Positions 45,632 to 55,258 of a DNA stretch of 64,000 nucleotides are shown piece by piece. The DNA lies in contig NZ_CP059081.1 in assembly GCF_015602705.1 (NCBI RefSeq), forward strand, positions 2,799,702-2,863,701. Reading direction: 5' to 3'. A program made the position numbers and the translations under genes. How positions within the stretch are numbered: the first letter of the stretch is position 1; every line of letters begins with the position of its first letter. The DNA comes from Acinetobacter lwoffii (GTDB taxonomy: Bacteria > Pseudomonadota > Gammaproteobacteria > Pseudomonadales > Moraxellaceae). The notes below the pieces were generated by a model. It made no database searches. It saw only the letters and a list, made by a program, of their open reading frames with translations, and was not told the origin of the DNA.

Positions 45632-46411
45632 ATGAAAAAATTAGCGATTGCTTCGTCACTACTTTCAGCAATAGCAATGACTGGTACAGCAGCACATGCT
45701 TACCAAGCAGAAATTGGTGCATCAGCAGGAGTGGTTGATCCTGATAACGGTGGAACTAGCGGTTCTTTCGGCGTTGATGGTACATATTACTTCAATCCAG
45801 TTCAAACACGTAATGCACCATTAGCAGAAGCAGCATTCCTTGATCGTGCTAGCAACGTGAGTGCGCAATATCAATATAATGAAATTGGTGATTCTGAAGC
45901 GCATCGTTATGGCGTAGGTGCAGAGTACTTCGTACCGAATTCTGACTTCTACTTAAGCGGTAACGTCAATGGCCATGATCTGCAAGACAATGATGATCTA
46001 GAAAATGATTTAACCACCTATGCAGCTGAAGTCGGTTATCTGCCAGCGCCAGGTCTATTGATTGCGGCTGGTGTGAAAGGTTGGGATAACGACAATGATG
46101 ATGGCGTAGATCCAACACTTCGTGCTAAATATGTGACGACATTAAGCAATGGTAAAGATATCAACCTGGAAGCAGGTGCAGCGTTTGGTGATTTAGATGA
46201 ATACAATCTGGCAGCAGATTATTTCATCGACAAAACCTTGAGTGTCGGTGCTGATTATCACAACAATGATATTACCGACAAGAGCGAATTTGGTATCAAT
46301 GCACGTAAGTTCATTAACCAGCAAGTGAGCTTAGAAGGCCGTGTCGGCTTTGGTGAACAGTTTAACAATGACTACAACTCTTTTGGTGTAGCAGCGAAAT
46401 ACCGCTTCTAA
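45632..46411 (+). CDS. Porin-like outer-membrane protein, Omp33-36-related (paralogue 1)
   Basis: 259 residues. The signal peptide (MKKLAIASSLL...GTAAHA) is cleaved before YQAEIGAS, and the C-terminus ends AAKYRF. It shares FGVDGTYYFNPVQ, APLAEAAFLDRASNV and alternating beta strands with Omp33-36 (18011) and with its neighbour. Asp/Asn-rich loops (NDNDDGVDP) stand out. It is smaller than Omp33-36, so the channel is probably narrower. GAGGGG lies 8-9 bp before the ATG. Substrate unknown. Confidence 0.85.
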   Translation: MKKLAIASSLLSAIAMTGTAAHAYQAEIGASAGVVDPDNGGTSGSFGVDGTYYFNPVQTRNAPLAEAAFLDRASNVSAQYQYNEIGDSEAHRYGVGAEYFVPNSDFYLSGNVNGHDLQDNDDLENDLTTYAAEVGYLPAPGLLIAAGVKGWDNDNDDGVDPTLRAKYVTTLSNGKDINLEAGAAFGDLDEYNLAADYFIDKTLSVGADYHNNDITDKSEFGINARKFINQQVSLEGRVGFGEQFNNDYNSFGVAAKYRF

Positions 46412-46440
46412 TCTAAAACCAAAAGTTAGTCATGCATAGA

Positions 46441-46467
46441 AACCCATCCTCGGATGGGTTTTTTTAT
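46441..46467 (+). terminator. Terminator of porin-like gene 1
   Basis: AACCCATCC TC GGATGGGTT followed by TTTTT. Confidence 0.9.
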
Positions 46468-46503
46468 TGCACTCTTAACAAGCATTTAGGTATTTTTTGC
46501 ACA

Positions 46504-46540
46504 TTGACGGAGCGAATATAAACTGTACAATTTGTTACAA
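46504..46540 (+). promoter_or_regulatory. Promoter and TTGTTACAA site of porin-like gene 2
   Basis: TTGACG (46504-46509), 16-bp spacer, TACAAT (46526-46531), with TTGTTACAA directly after at 46532-46540. Confidence 0.6.
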
Positions 46541-46585
46541 CTGTAATAAAACAGTCATATTTTTATAACAAAGAGAGAAATCTAA

Positions 46586-47323
46586 ATGCTTAAGAAACTT
46601 GCTCTTGCTACAGCGCTTCTTGCTGGCCTGGGAACTGCACACGCTTATCAAACTGAAGTTGGGGCTTCTATTGATCTTCTTGATCATGACCAAGGTGGTT
46701 CGGATGTAGGTTTTGCTATCGATGGGACTTACTACTTCAACTCGGTCCAAGTCAAAAATTCACCTTTGAATGAAGCTGCATTCTTAAACCGTGCCAGCAA
46801 TGTGAATGGTGTATTAAGCTATCAAGATGATTCAGACACGTTTGGCATTGGTGCTGGTATTGAGTATTTTGTTCCAAATTCAGACTTTTATTTAAGTGGT
46901 AACATTGCTCATTTTGATAATGATGCTGGTGACATAACTGGTTACGCTGCTGAAGCGGGTTATTTACCTGTTCCTGGCTTATTAGTAGCACTTGGTCTTG
47001 TAGGTATTTCTGAAGACAATGCAGACGATGAAATTGATCCAACTTTACGTGCCAAATATGTAACACAAGTCGGTCAATACGATATGAACTTCGAAGGTGG
47101 TGCAAGTTTCGGTGATATCGATGCTTATAACCTAGGTGCAGATTTATATCTAGACAAAACTTTCAGTGTTGGCTTAGGATTCTCTGACTCAGACCTAGAA
47201 GGTAATGATGTTTTTACTATTCGTGCCAAAAAATTCTTTAACCAACAAGTTAGCTTAGAAGGTTCGATTAATTTTGCTGATAATGCTGATATCTTTGGCG
47301 TACGTGGTGCATACCGCTTCTAA
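46586..47323 (+). CDS. Porin-like outer-membrane protein, Omp33-36-related (paralogue 2)
   Basis: 245 residues. The signal peptide (MLKKLALATALLAGLGTAHA) is cleaved before YQTEVGAS, and the C-terminus ends RGAYRF. Close relative of the gene 175 bp upstream (VPNSDFYLSGN, LRAKYVT and FNQQVSLEG are shared), so the pair arose by tandem duplication. Each copy has its own promoter and terminator, so they can be expressed separately. Asp-rich external loops. Function unproven. Confidence 0.85.
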   Translation: MLKKLALATALLAGLGTAHAYQTEVGASIDLLDHDQGGSDVGFAIDGTYYFNSVQVKNSPLNEAAFLNRASNVNGVLSYQDDSDTFGIGAGIEYFVPNSDFYLSGNIAHFDNDAGDITGYAAEAGYLPVPGLLVALGLVGISEDNADDEIDPTLRAKYVTQVGQYDMNFEGGASFGDIDAYNLGADLYLDKTFSVGLGFSDSDLEGNDVFTIRAKKFFNQQVSLEGSINFADNADIFGVRGAYRF

Positions 47324-47338
47324 TCTCTCCGATTAAAA

Positions 47339-47371
47339 GCAAAAAAACCGCTCACCCGAGCGGTTTTTTTT
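47339..47371. terminator. Bidirectional terminator between porin-like gene 2 and recJ
   Basis: AAAAAAACCGCTC ACCC GAGCGGTTTTTTTT. Confidence 0.9.
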
Positions 47372-47376
47372 ATGGC

Positions 47377-49077
47377 CTATTGTTCCAAATGGATAATCCG
47401 CATTTGAAAACTGACATTGCCATTAAAGACATTTCTATCCAGTTCATAGACTAAACGCGTATCTTTCATCGGATCAAAGTCATATTTATCCGCTGCATTG
47501 AAGGCGATTGCATCCACGACCTGCCCATTCTCCAATGCCACACGTAATTTAAGATGCACATCTTTGAGCCAACGATAGTCCATGATTTTGAACACACCAT
47601 CAAAAATCGGTTGGGGGAATTTTTGCCCCCATGGACTTAAATTCTGTAATAAATCGACTGTTTCAATGTGAAAAGCAGAAGCTGGCAGCTCTCCATCCGT
47701 CCATAAAGTCGCAGTGAATAAATCCTCATCCATCGCACCAATCAGTACTTCAAAGACCTTCTTAAACTCGGCGAAATTTTCTTTTTTCAGGGTTAAACCG
47801 GCTGCTGCTGCATGGCCGCCAAAATGACTGACTAAATGGGGATATTGCTCCGCCACCTGTTCAATCGCATCACGAATATGAATACCTTCAATCGAACGCG
47901 CCGAACCTTTGATATGAATCCCATCCTGATCCGCGGCAAAAACAATACTCGGACGATGGAACTGCTCTTTTAAACGCCCTGCTACAATCCCGATCACTCC
48001 CTGATGCCAATGCTGTTCAAACATGATCAACGCAGCAGGTAGTTCAGTGGCATCCCACTGGATTTTATCCAGCTCAAGCAAGGCTTCCTGCTTGATTTTA
48101 CCTTCCACCTGACGGCGTTCGACATTGAGCTGATTCAGCTGTTCAGCCAGTGGATAAGCAGTTGTCAGATCAGGAGCCAGCAAACATTCGATCCCGATAT
48201 CCATGGTTTCCATGCGTCCAGCCGCGTTAATCCGTGGGCCCAGAACAAAACCGAGATCTTGGGCTTTTAGACCAGCAGGATCACGTTTGGCAATATCAAG
48301 TAGCGCACTGATCCCTGCACGGCACTGCCCTTGCTGGATCCGTTTCAGACCTGCATCGACCAGAATCCGGTTGTTATAGTCCAGACTCGCGACATCGGCA
48401 TAAGTACCGAGTGCCACCAGATCAAGATAATTGGTAATTATCGTAGAGGATTTTCCAAGTTTCTTGCGATGGGTAGACAGATTAGCCAGTATATAAAAAG
48501 CCACCCCGACCCCAGCCAGTGCTTTGCTTGGAAAGTCGCAACCGAGCTGATTGGGATTGACCACGGCTTCGGCTTTTGGTGTCGGCTTGGTCGTCAGATG
48601 GTGATCAGTAATGATCACCTGCATGCCATGATCCTGCGCCTGTTTTACTCCGTCATGGCTGGAAATGCCATTGTCCACGGTAATCAGTAAATCAGGCGTG
48701 AAATTGACAAAGGCCAGATCTGCAATTGCGGGCGTCAATCCATACCCATATTTAAAACGGTCTGGTACCAGATAATCGACCTTTGCACCCATATCACGCA
48801 AAGCCAGAACCATGAGTGCAGTACTGGTCGCACCATCGGCATCATAATCACCGACGATCACGATTTTCTGGCCACGATCAATCGCCTGATCGATCAGTTG
48901 AATCGCTTCAGGCAACCCCTTCATGGTCGGTGCCAGCAGATGCTTCAGCTTAAGCTCAAGTTCCTGCTCGGACTCTACCCCACGCCGGGCCAAAATTTCA
49001 GCCACAAATGCCGGCACACCCTGAAAATTTTCAGGACGGGTTAGCAAGGGCCGTTGTTTGATTTCCAGTTTTTGCAT
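47377..49077 (-). CDS. recJ: Single-stranded-DNA-specific 5'-3' exonuclease RecJ
   Basis: 566 residues, near the usual 570-580. DHH-superfamily motifs: VGDYDADGATSTALM near 75-89, ITVDNGISSHDG, the DHH box IITDHHLTTKP, and the DHHA1 part with SHFGGHAAAAGLTL. Acts in RecF-pathway recombination and base-excision/mismatch repair. Last gene of glmM-pdxH-recJ, starting 2 bp after the pdxH stop. Confidence 0.95.
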   Translation of the reverse strand: MQKLEIKQRPLLTRPENFQGVPAFVAEILARRGVESEQELELKLKHLLAPTMKGLPEAIQLIDQAIDRGQKIVIVGDYDADGATSTALMVLALRDMGAKVDYLVPDRFKYGYGLTPAIADLAFVNFTPDLLITVDNGISSHDGVKQAQDHGMQVIITDHHLTTKPTPKAEAVVNPNQLGCDFPSKALAGVGVAFYILANLSTHRKKLGKSSTIITNYLDLVALGTYADVASLDYNNRILVDAGLKRIQQGQCRAGISALLDIAKRDPAGLKAQDLGFVLGPRINAAGRMETMDIGIECLLAPDLTTAYPLAEQLNQLNVERRQVEGKIKQEALLELDKIQWDATELPAALIMFEQHWHQGVIGIVAGRLKEQFHRPSIVFAADQDGIHIKGSARSIEGIHIRDAIEQVAEQYPHLVSHFGGHAAAAGLTLKKENFAEFKKVFEVLIGAMDEDLFTATLWTDGELPASAFHIETVDLLQNLSPWGQKFPQPIFDGVFKIMDYRWLKDVHLKLRVALENGQVVDAIAFNAADKYDFDPMKDTRLVYELDRNVFNGNVSFQMRIIHLEQ

Positions 49078-49079
49078 GG

Positions 49080-49736
49080 TTATGGCATTAAGCGCTCTAA
49101 AGTCCAGCCGGCATCGGTTTTGCGATAACTTAAACGGTCATGCAAACGGTTCGGACGACCTTGCCAGAATTCATAATAATCGGGTTCTAGACGATAACCG
49201 CCCCAGAATACCGGCTTGTCCAACTCTTGCTGATTCGCGACCTGAGTATGTAAATCCCAAAAACGTTGCTGCAATTCTTCACGACTGGCCACGACACCAC
49301 TTTGCGGGGTACTAATATGCGCGGCAATCTGGCTTTCTCGCGGACGTTTATGATAATAATCAGTTGATTCTTCTTCTGATATTTTCATTACACGACCCGA
49401 GATACGAATCTGACGTTCCTGATCCTGCCAGTAGAACAACAGTTCGGCATAAGGATTTTCAGCCAGATCCAGACCTTTTTGACTATCATAGTTGGTATAA
49501 AAGTCATAACCCGCTTCAGTCGCTCCACGTAGCAATACCGTACGCACATGTGGACGACCTTGTGCATTGGCTGTTGCCAACGACATGGCATAGGGCTCGT
49601 GCAATTTTGCTTCCAGTGCATGGTTAAACCATTGCAGGAACTGCATATGTGGATTGGGATTCACTTGCTGTTCCTGTAACTCGCCTTTTTCATAATTCAG
49701 GCGCAGCTCACTCAGATCCTTGATCAGATCACTCAT
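49080..49736 (-). CDS. pdxH: Pyridoxamine 5'-phosphate oxidase
   Basis: 218 residues. FMN enzyme that makes pyridoxal 5'-phosphate. Motifs: [47 protein letters not shown], and the C-terminal [24 protein letters not shown]. Middle gene of the glmM operon: 14 bp after glmM and 2 bp before recJ. Confidence 0.96.
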   Translation of the reverse strand: MSDLIKDLSELRLNYEKGELQEQQVNPNPHMQFLQWFNHALEAKLHEPYAMSLATANAQGRPHVRTVLLRGATEAGYDFYTNYDSQKGLDLAENPYAELLFYWQDQERQIRISGRVMKISEEESTDYYHKRPRESQIAAHISTPQSGVVASREELQQRFWDLHTQVANQQELDKPVFWGGYRLEPDYYEFWQGRPNRLHDRLSYRKTDAGWTLERLMP

Positions 49737-49750
49737 TATCTATGTTCCCG

Positions 49751-51082
49751 TTAAGCGGCATTGGCACGCACAGCATCTGCCAGGCTGTTTGCAAGTGTGG
49801 TGACTTCAGCCAGATCATCGCCTTCGACCATCACACGAATGACAGGTTCTGTGCCGGATTTACGAATCAATAAACGGCCACGACCTTTCAGCTGCTGTTC
49901 GGCTTTTTCAAATTCAGCTGCCAGTGCAGGCACTGAATAAGGGTCAAACATGGCATTTAAACGTACATTAACCAGGACATTTGGCAACAGTTTAAAGTCA
50001 GCCACAAGTTCATGCAGGGCTTTTTTCTGCTCGACCATCACGGTTAAAACCTGCAAGGCTGCAATAATGGCATCGCCTGTGGTGCTCTTGTCTAAAGTCA
50101 GAATATGACCAGAAGGCTCACCGCCAATTACCCAGCCATTTTCTTCCAGACCTTGTAATACATAACGGTCGCCAACTTTGGCACGTAATAACGGCACCTG
50201 AGCTTTTTCCAATGCCAGTTCCAGCGCCATATTGCTCATTAAAGTACCAACAATCCCGGCCGGTTTTTTTGAGCTTTGAGTCGCAAGAATATAAAGAATA
50301 TGGTCGCCATCAATCAGATTACCGGCTTTATCTACGAGAACCACACGGTCAGCATCCCCATCAAAGGCAATACCCAAATCCGCTTGATGTTGAATCACGG
50401 CTTGTTGCAAGCTTTCCGGATGCGTTGAACCACAGCCCTCATTAATATTTAAACCGCTCGGCTCATTGTGAATCGCAATTACACGTGCGCCCAGTTCACG
50501 GAACACTGCAGGTCCCACGTTATAGGCTGCACCATTGGCACAATCCACCACAATGGTGAGTTCATTCAGATCCAGATGATACGGGAACGTCGATTTACAG
50601 AATTCAATATAGCGACCGTTGGCATCTTTAACCCGGATACTTTTACCCAGATTCGCCGTATCTTCAATCACAAAATCTTTTTCAAGTTCCTGATTAATTT
50701 CGTCTTGTAAAGCATCTGGTAATTTTTTACCTTCCGCAGAGAAGAACTTAATGCCGTTATCAAAATACGGGTTATGCGAAGCGGAAATGACAATACCCAA
50801 GCTGGCATGTAAGGCACGGGTCAAGTGAGCAATCGCCGGTGTCGGTAGTGGACCTAAAAGGTGAACATAAACGCCAGCGGCATTTAAACCTGCCTGTAAG
50901 GCAGCTTCCAGGATATAACCAGACAAACGGGTATCTTTACCCAGAACCACCAATGGTTTGGATTTTTTACTATGACGTTTTAAAACTTTACCAGCCGCAA
51001 ATCCCAGTTTCAGGGCAAACTCAGGGGTAATCGGCAATTCGCCAAACTTTCCACGAATACCATCCGTACCAAAATAACTCAT
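49751..51082 (-). CDS. glmM: Phosphoglucosamine mutase
   Basis: 443 residues from ATG 51082 ([11 protein letters not shown]), the family's usual start and length; the longer frame to 51121 is not used. The catalytic phosphoserine is in [12 protein letters not shown], the metal site in [12 protein letters not shown], and the phosphate-binding loop near the end in [12 protein letters not shown]. It converts glucosamine-6-P to glucosamine-1-P for peptidoglycan and lipid A. First gene of the operon with pdxH and recJ. Confidence 0.96.
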   Translation of the reverse strand: MSYFGTDGIRGKFGELPITPEFALKLGFAAGKVLKRHSKKSKPLVVLGKDTRLSGYILEAALQAGLNAAGVYVHLLGPLPTPAIAHLTRALHASLGIVISASHNPYFDNGIKFFSAEGKKLPDALQDEINQELEKDFVIEDTANLGKSIRVKDANGRYIEFCKSTFPYHLDLNELTIVVDCANGAAYNVGPAVFRELGARVIAIHNEPSGLNINEGCGSTHPESLQQAVIQHQADLGIAFDGDADRVVLVDKAGNLIDGDHILYILATQSSKKPAGIVGTLMSNMALELALEKAQVPLLRAKVGDRYVLQGLEENGWVIGGEPSGHILTLDKSTTGDAIIAALQVLTVMVEQKKALHELVADFKLLPNVLVNVRLNAMFDPYSVPALAAEFEKAEQQLKGRGRLLIRKSGTEPVIRVMVEGDDLAEVTTLANSLADAVRANAA

Positions 51083-51153
51083 CTTTATCTCACTTCTTAG
51101 CGGATGATTGATATCACCCATTTTTTTCCTTGAGTCACACTTTACACCAAAAT

Positions 51154-51185
51154 AAAAAAGCCGTCATTTGCATGACGGCTTTTTA
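51154..51185 (-). terminator. Terminator of guaB
   Basis: AAAAAAGCCGTCAT TTGC ATGACGGCTTTTT, between guaB and glmM, which run in the same direction. Confidence 0.85.
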
Positions 51186-51205
51186 AAATTTTAAATCACA
51201 GGAAA

Positions 51206-52699
<1,494 letters not shown>

Positions 52700-52861
52700 C
52701 TATTATAAACAAATATCGGCTTAAATTTCATTGCAATTGCAAAATTATTTTTTTATTCAAGCTTTGTACACGCAGATCTATGTGGGTGCTAAAACAGTAT
52801 CAATAATACCTCTGATAATGAAGTTCCCTATTTTAAATATACCCCGATCATTTTAATGGAG

Positions 52862-52888
52862 TGAAAAGCAGAGCCTAAACTCTGCTTT
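52862..52888 (-). terminator. Terminator of the YkgJ-type gene
   Basis: AAAGCAGAG CCTAAA CTCTGCTTT, with TTTT on the minus strand. Confidence 0.75.
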
Positions 52889-52896
52889 GGGTCGAT

Positions 52897-53262
52897 TTAG
52901 CTGACGTATTCAAAACTGTCATCATTGTCAGCTTCATCATTTTCAATCTGAATAAAAGGCAACATATTATGTGCCAAACGGGCTTTATTGCATTGATCAT
53001 CGGCGATCTGTACTTCTTTGCAGGATGAACTGCGCAGCTCATACATACCGCAACTGACCTGCTGGCCAATGGTGCCATCCAGTGCAATACAGCGTGGATT
53101 TTTTTGATTAGTTCCAGCCATACATGAATAGACTGCTGTCACAGGTTCGGTATAGTGCTCAGGCATATGAATACCTTCGGCCCAATAGAACGAAACCCTG
53201 AAATAGGCGCAGCACGCCCCGCAGCTTAAACACGCATCCGGTTTTGGAACTTGAGACAACAT
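52897..53262 (-). CDS. YkgJ-family cysteine-cluster protein
   Basis: 121 residues. CLSCGACCAYF near 11-21, then a cysteine in YSCMAG (about 47), CIAL, SCGMYELRSSSCKEV and a final DQCNKA: together the CxxCxxCC...C pattern of the YkgJ/UPF0153 family, thought to bind zinc or an iron-sulfur cluster. Function unknown. The acidic tail DNDDSFEYVS is specific to this protein. The divergent gap to guaB is about 220 bp. Confidence 0.85.
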   Translation of the reverse strand: MLSQVPKPDACLSCGACCAYFRVSFYWAEGIHMPEHYTEPVTAVYSCMAGTNQKNPRCIALDGTIGQQVSCGMYELRSSSCKEVQIADDQCNKARLAHNMLPFIQIENDEADNDDSFEYVS

Positions 53263-53358
53263 TTCTTATAAGTTCTCATGATCAAAAAAAAGTTTTTTGG
53301 AGAAGAAATATAAAAAATGTTGTTTTTCTACACAAGAAAAATTTTATTTTTCTGTGAA

Positions 53359-54156
53359 CTATTCAGGACAGGTAAAAACAGTTTCGTCCATCAGGTCGGT
53401 GCCACATTGCAGCGTTTCAATCCAGTCCAGAAACTGGGTGATCTGCTCTTTACCCATAAAAGGCGTGCCATGCTGCGGCACAATCATCTCGATATCCATG
53501 CCCCGCACCATGTTCACCCAAAGACGAATCACCTTGTTATTGCACATATAACGCTGATGAAAGCTTTTCATTTTTGGGATATGCGCCGCAAAGTTTTCCA
53601 ATGGTTTGGCAGCATCATCGACCATCGATGCGCCCATATCTCCCGAAAACAGGATCTTGGCAATCGGATCATAAAACTGGAAATTCCCCACCGAATGCAG
53701 GAAATGCGCCGGCACCGCCACAATGTGTGATTGACCCAACGAAACGATCTGACCATGATCCGGAAGTTCCACCAATCGATCCAGCCAGTTGCCTTTCATC
53801 CGGTCACTCATAAAGGCCGAGTTTAAGTGCGGCAAGAAACGCGCCCACAGCTTGGATGCCACCACTTTGGCATCCGTATAGACCAGCCAGCGCGGCATCG
53901 AGGTGATGATATCCGGGTCCTGGTGCGAGGCCATGACATAATCCAGGTTGGTCAAACGGGTATATTTATTCAGCTCCATGGTCAGCGGCACATAGGTTAA
54001 ATCACCACCCGGATCAAGTACCGCTGCGCGCTCATGATCAATGATCAGAAACTGGTTTGCCTGAACGCCTTCACCTTTGACCAGACTGGTAAAACTGATG
54101 CACTTATGTGTCCCGTTATCAAACAGAACCTGCGATGTGGTGCGTTCAAAAGCCAT
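53359..54156 (-). CDS. Metallo-beta-lactamase-fold diiron protein (ODP-like)
   Basis: 265 residues. MBL fold resembling the diiron half of flavodiiron proteins: N-terminal QANQFLIIDHERAAVLDPGG, then ASHQDPDI (His78/Asp80/Asp82) in place of the usual HxHxDH, VPAHFLHSVGNF (about 147-158), FSGDMGAS and VPQHG near the end. This matches the oxygen-binding diiron proteins known in some sensors. There is no flavodoxin domain or rubredoxin partner. It may sense or reduce oxygen or nitric oxide (inference). Stands alone. Confidence 0.75.
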   Translation of the reverse strand: MAFERTTSQVLFDNGTHKCISFTSLVKGEGVQANQFLIIDHERAAVLDPGGDLTYVPLTMELNKYTRLTNLDYVMASHQDPDIITSMPRWLVYTDAKVVASKLWARFLPHLNSAFMSDRMKGNWLDRLVELPDHGQIVSLGQSHIVAVPAHFLHSVGNFQFYDPIAKILFSGDMGASMVDDAAKPLENFAAHIPKMKSFHQRYMCNNKVIRLWVNMVRGMDIEMIVPQHGTPFMGKEQITQFLDWIETLQCGTDLMDETVFTCPE

Positions 54157-54290
54157 GTAAATTCCCCAATTTATAATAAAAATAACGTTTTTATACCCGT
54201 ATAAAATATAAGGAATTAATCAAACTTACAATCAATAAAACTAGCCATATCACACTATTTATCAATATTTTTGAGAGATTTTTAACCATA

Positions 54291-54318
54291 AAAAATCCTG
54301 AGTTTTTAGCTCAGGATT
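54291..54318 (-). terminator. Terminator of the GDT1-family gene
   Basis: ATCCTGAG TTTTTAG CTCAGGAT, with TTTTTT on the minus strand. Confidence 0.85.
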
Positions 54319-54341
54319 CATGTAATTTATTATTTTATGAT

Positions 54342-54917
54342 TTAAAAGAAATAATGTTGAGTCAGTGTTGCAACACCAATCACCAGAAAAATCGCCGCAC
54401 CAATTTTATGAATCAGGCTGATCGGGAGTCTGTTCGCCAGCTTATCTCCCAAAAACACTGCAGGTGCATTGGCCAGCATCATGCCCAAAGTGGTACCGAG
54501 CATCACCCAGAAGACGCTATCGAAACGTGCTGCCAATGCGACCGTAGCAATCTGGGTTTTATCGCCGATTTCTGCCAGAAAGAATAAAATAAATGTCGCA
54601 CCAAAGACCCCGAATTTTTGCCATTTATTGATACTGGCATTTTCATCCCCGAGTTCATCCGGAATCAACATCCAGACAGCCATTGCGATAAAGCCAATCG
54701 AGACGATCCACAGTAGCACCTCCGGCCCGATCACCGTGGTCACCCATTGTCCCAATACTGCAGAAAGGCCGTGGTTAATCAGTGTCGCCAATAAAATAGC
54801 AACTAAAATAGGAACAGGTTTGCGAAAGCGTGCGGCAAGCAGCAATGCCAGCAGTTGGGTTTTATCACCCATTTCAGCCAGCGCTACGATTGCAGTCGAC
54901 AGTAGGAATTCATACAT
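54342..54917 (-). CDS. GDT1/TMEM165 (UPF0016) family manganese exporter
   Basis: 191 residues, six membrane helices in two repeats, each with the E-x-GDKTQ motif: EMGDKTQLLALLLAARF near 16-32 and EIGDKTQIATVALAARF near 115-131. Members such as MneA/GDT1 move Mn2+ or Ca2+. The Mn-sensing yybP-ykoY leader upstream supports manganese export here. Confidence 0.92.
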   Translation of the reverse strand: MYEFLLSTAIVALAEMGDKTQLLALLLAARFRKPVPILVAILLATLINHGLSAVLGQWVTTVIGPEVLLWIVSIGFIAMAVWMLIPDELGDENASINKWQKFGVFGATFILFFLAEIGDKTQIATVALAARFDSVFWVMLGTTLGMMLANAPAVFLGDKLANRLPISLIHKIGAAIFLVIGVATLTQHYFF

Positions 54918-54924
54918 GAGGTTT

Positions 54925-55127
54925 TTCTCTGGCTAGCATCCAATACCAATGACTCACCGCTCCTGCTAGCCAAAATCTGCAGAGTGGTAAATCAAAGGTC
55001 TTGCCAACAAAAGAAAGCTTGGAAAAGCTGACTTGGTTCTTTGCTATGATGACCATGCTCGGTTGAGCAAATATGTTGACCATCACCCTTCTGCTTTGCG
55101 CAAAAGGCGGCTACTCCCCAATGAAGT
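54925..55127 (-). promoter_or_regulatory. yybP-ykoY manganese riboswitch
   Basis: The minus-strand leader of the GDT1 gene begins ATTGGGGAGTAGCCGCC (GGGGAGTAGC at 55118-55109) and later has GGTCAACATA (about 55082-55073), the two conserved loop blocks of the yybP-ykoY aptamer. A long remainder with a CTAGC...GCTAG hairpin (about 54941-54977) leads to the start codon and may be the expression platform. Mn2+ binding should switch on exporter synthesis. The exact ends are approximate. Confidence 0.85.
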
Positions 55128-55133
55128 GCGCCA

Positions 55134-55162
55134 AGTATAGAATCAAATAGATTATTTTTCAA
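55134..55162 (-). promoter_or_regulatory. Promoter of the Mn-riboswitch transcript
   Basis: On the minus strand TTGAAA (55162-55157), 17-bp spacer, TATACT (55139-55134). The predicted start is about 55127, just before the aptamer. Confidence 0.65.
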
Positions 55163-55171
55163 TGCAGCAGC

Positions 55172-55197
55172 AAAAAACCCTGCCGAAGCAGGGTTTT
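55172..55197 (-). terminator. Terminator of aceEF
   Basis: AAAACCCTGC CGAA GCAGGGTTTT, with T6 on the minus strand, 60 bp past the aceF stop and directly before the next promoter. Confidence 0.85.
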
Positions 55198-55258
55198 CTC
55201 TTTACACCCTCTTTGTATTTCTCCCAGAGAGAGAAAATAAAGGGCATATACATGATTT

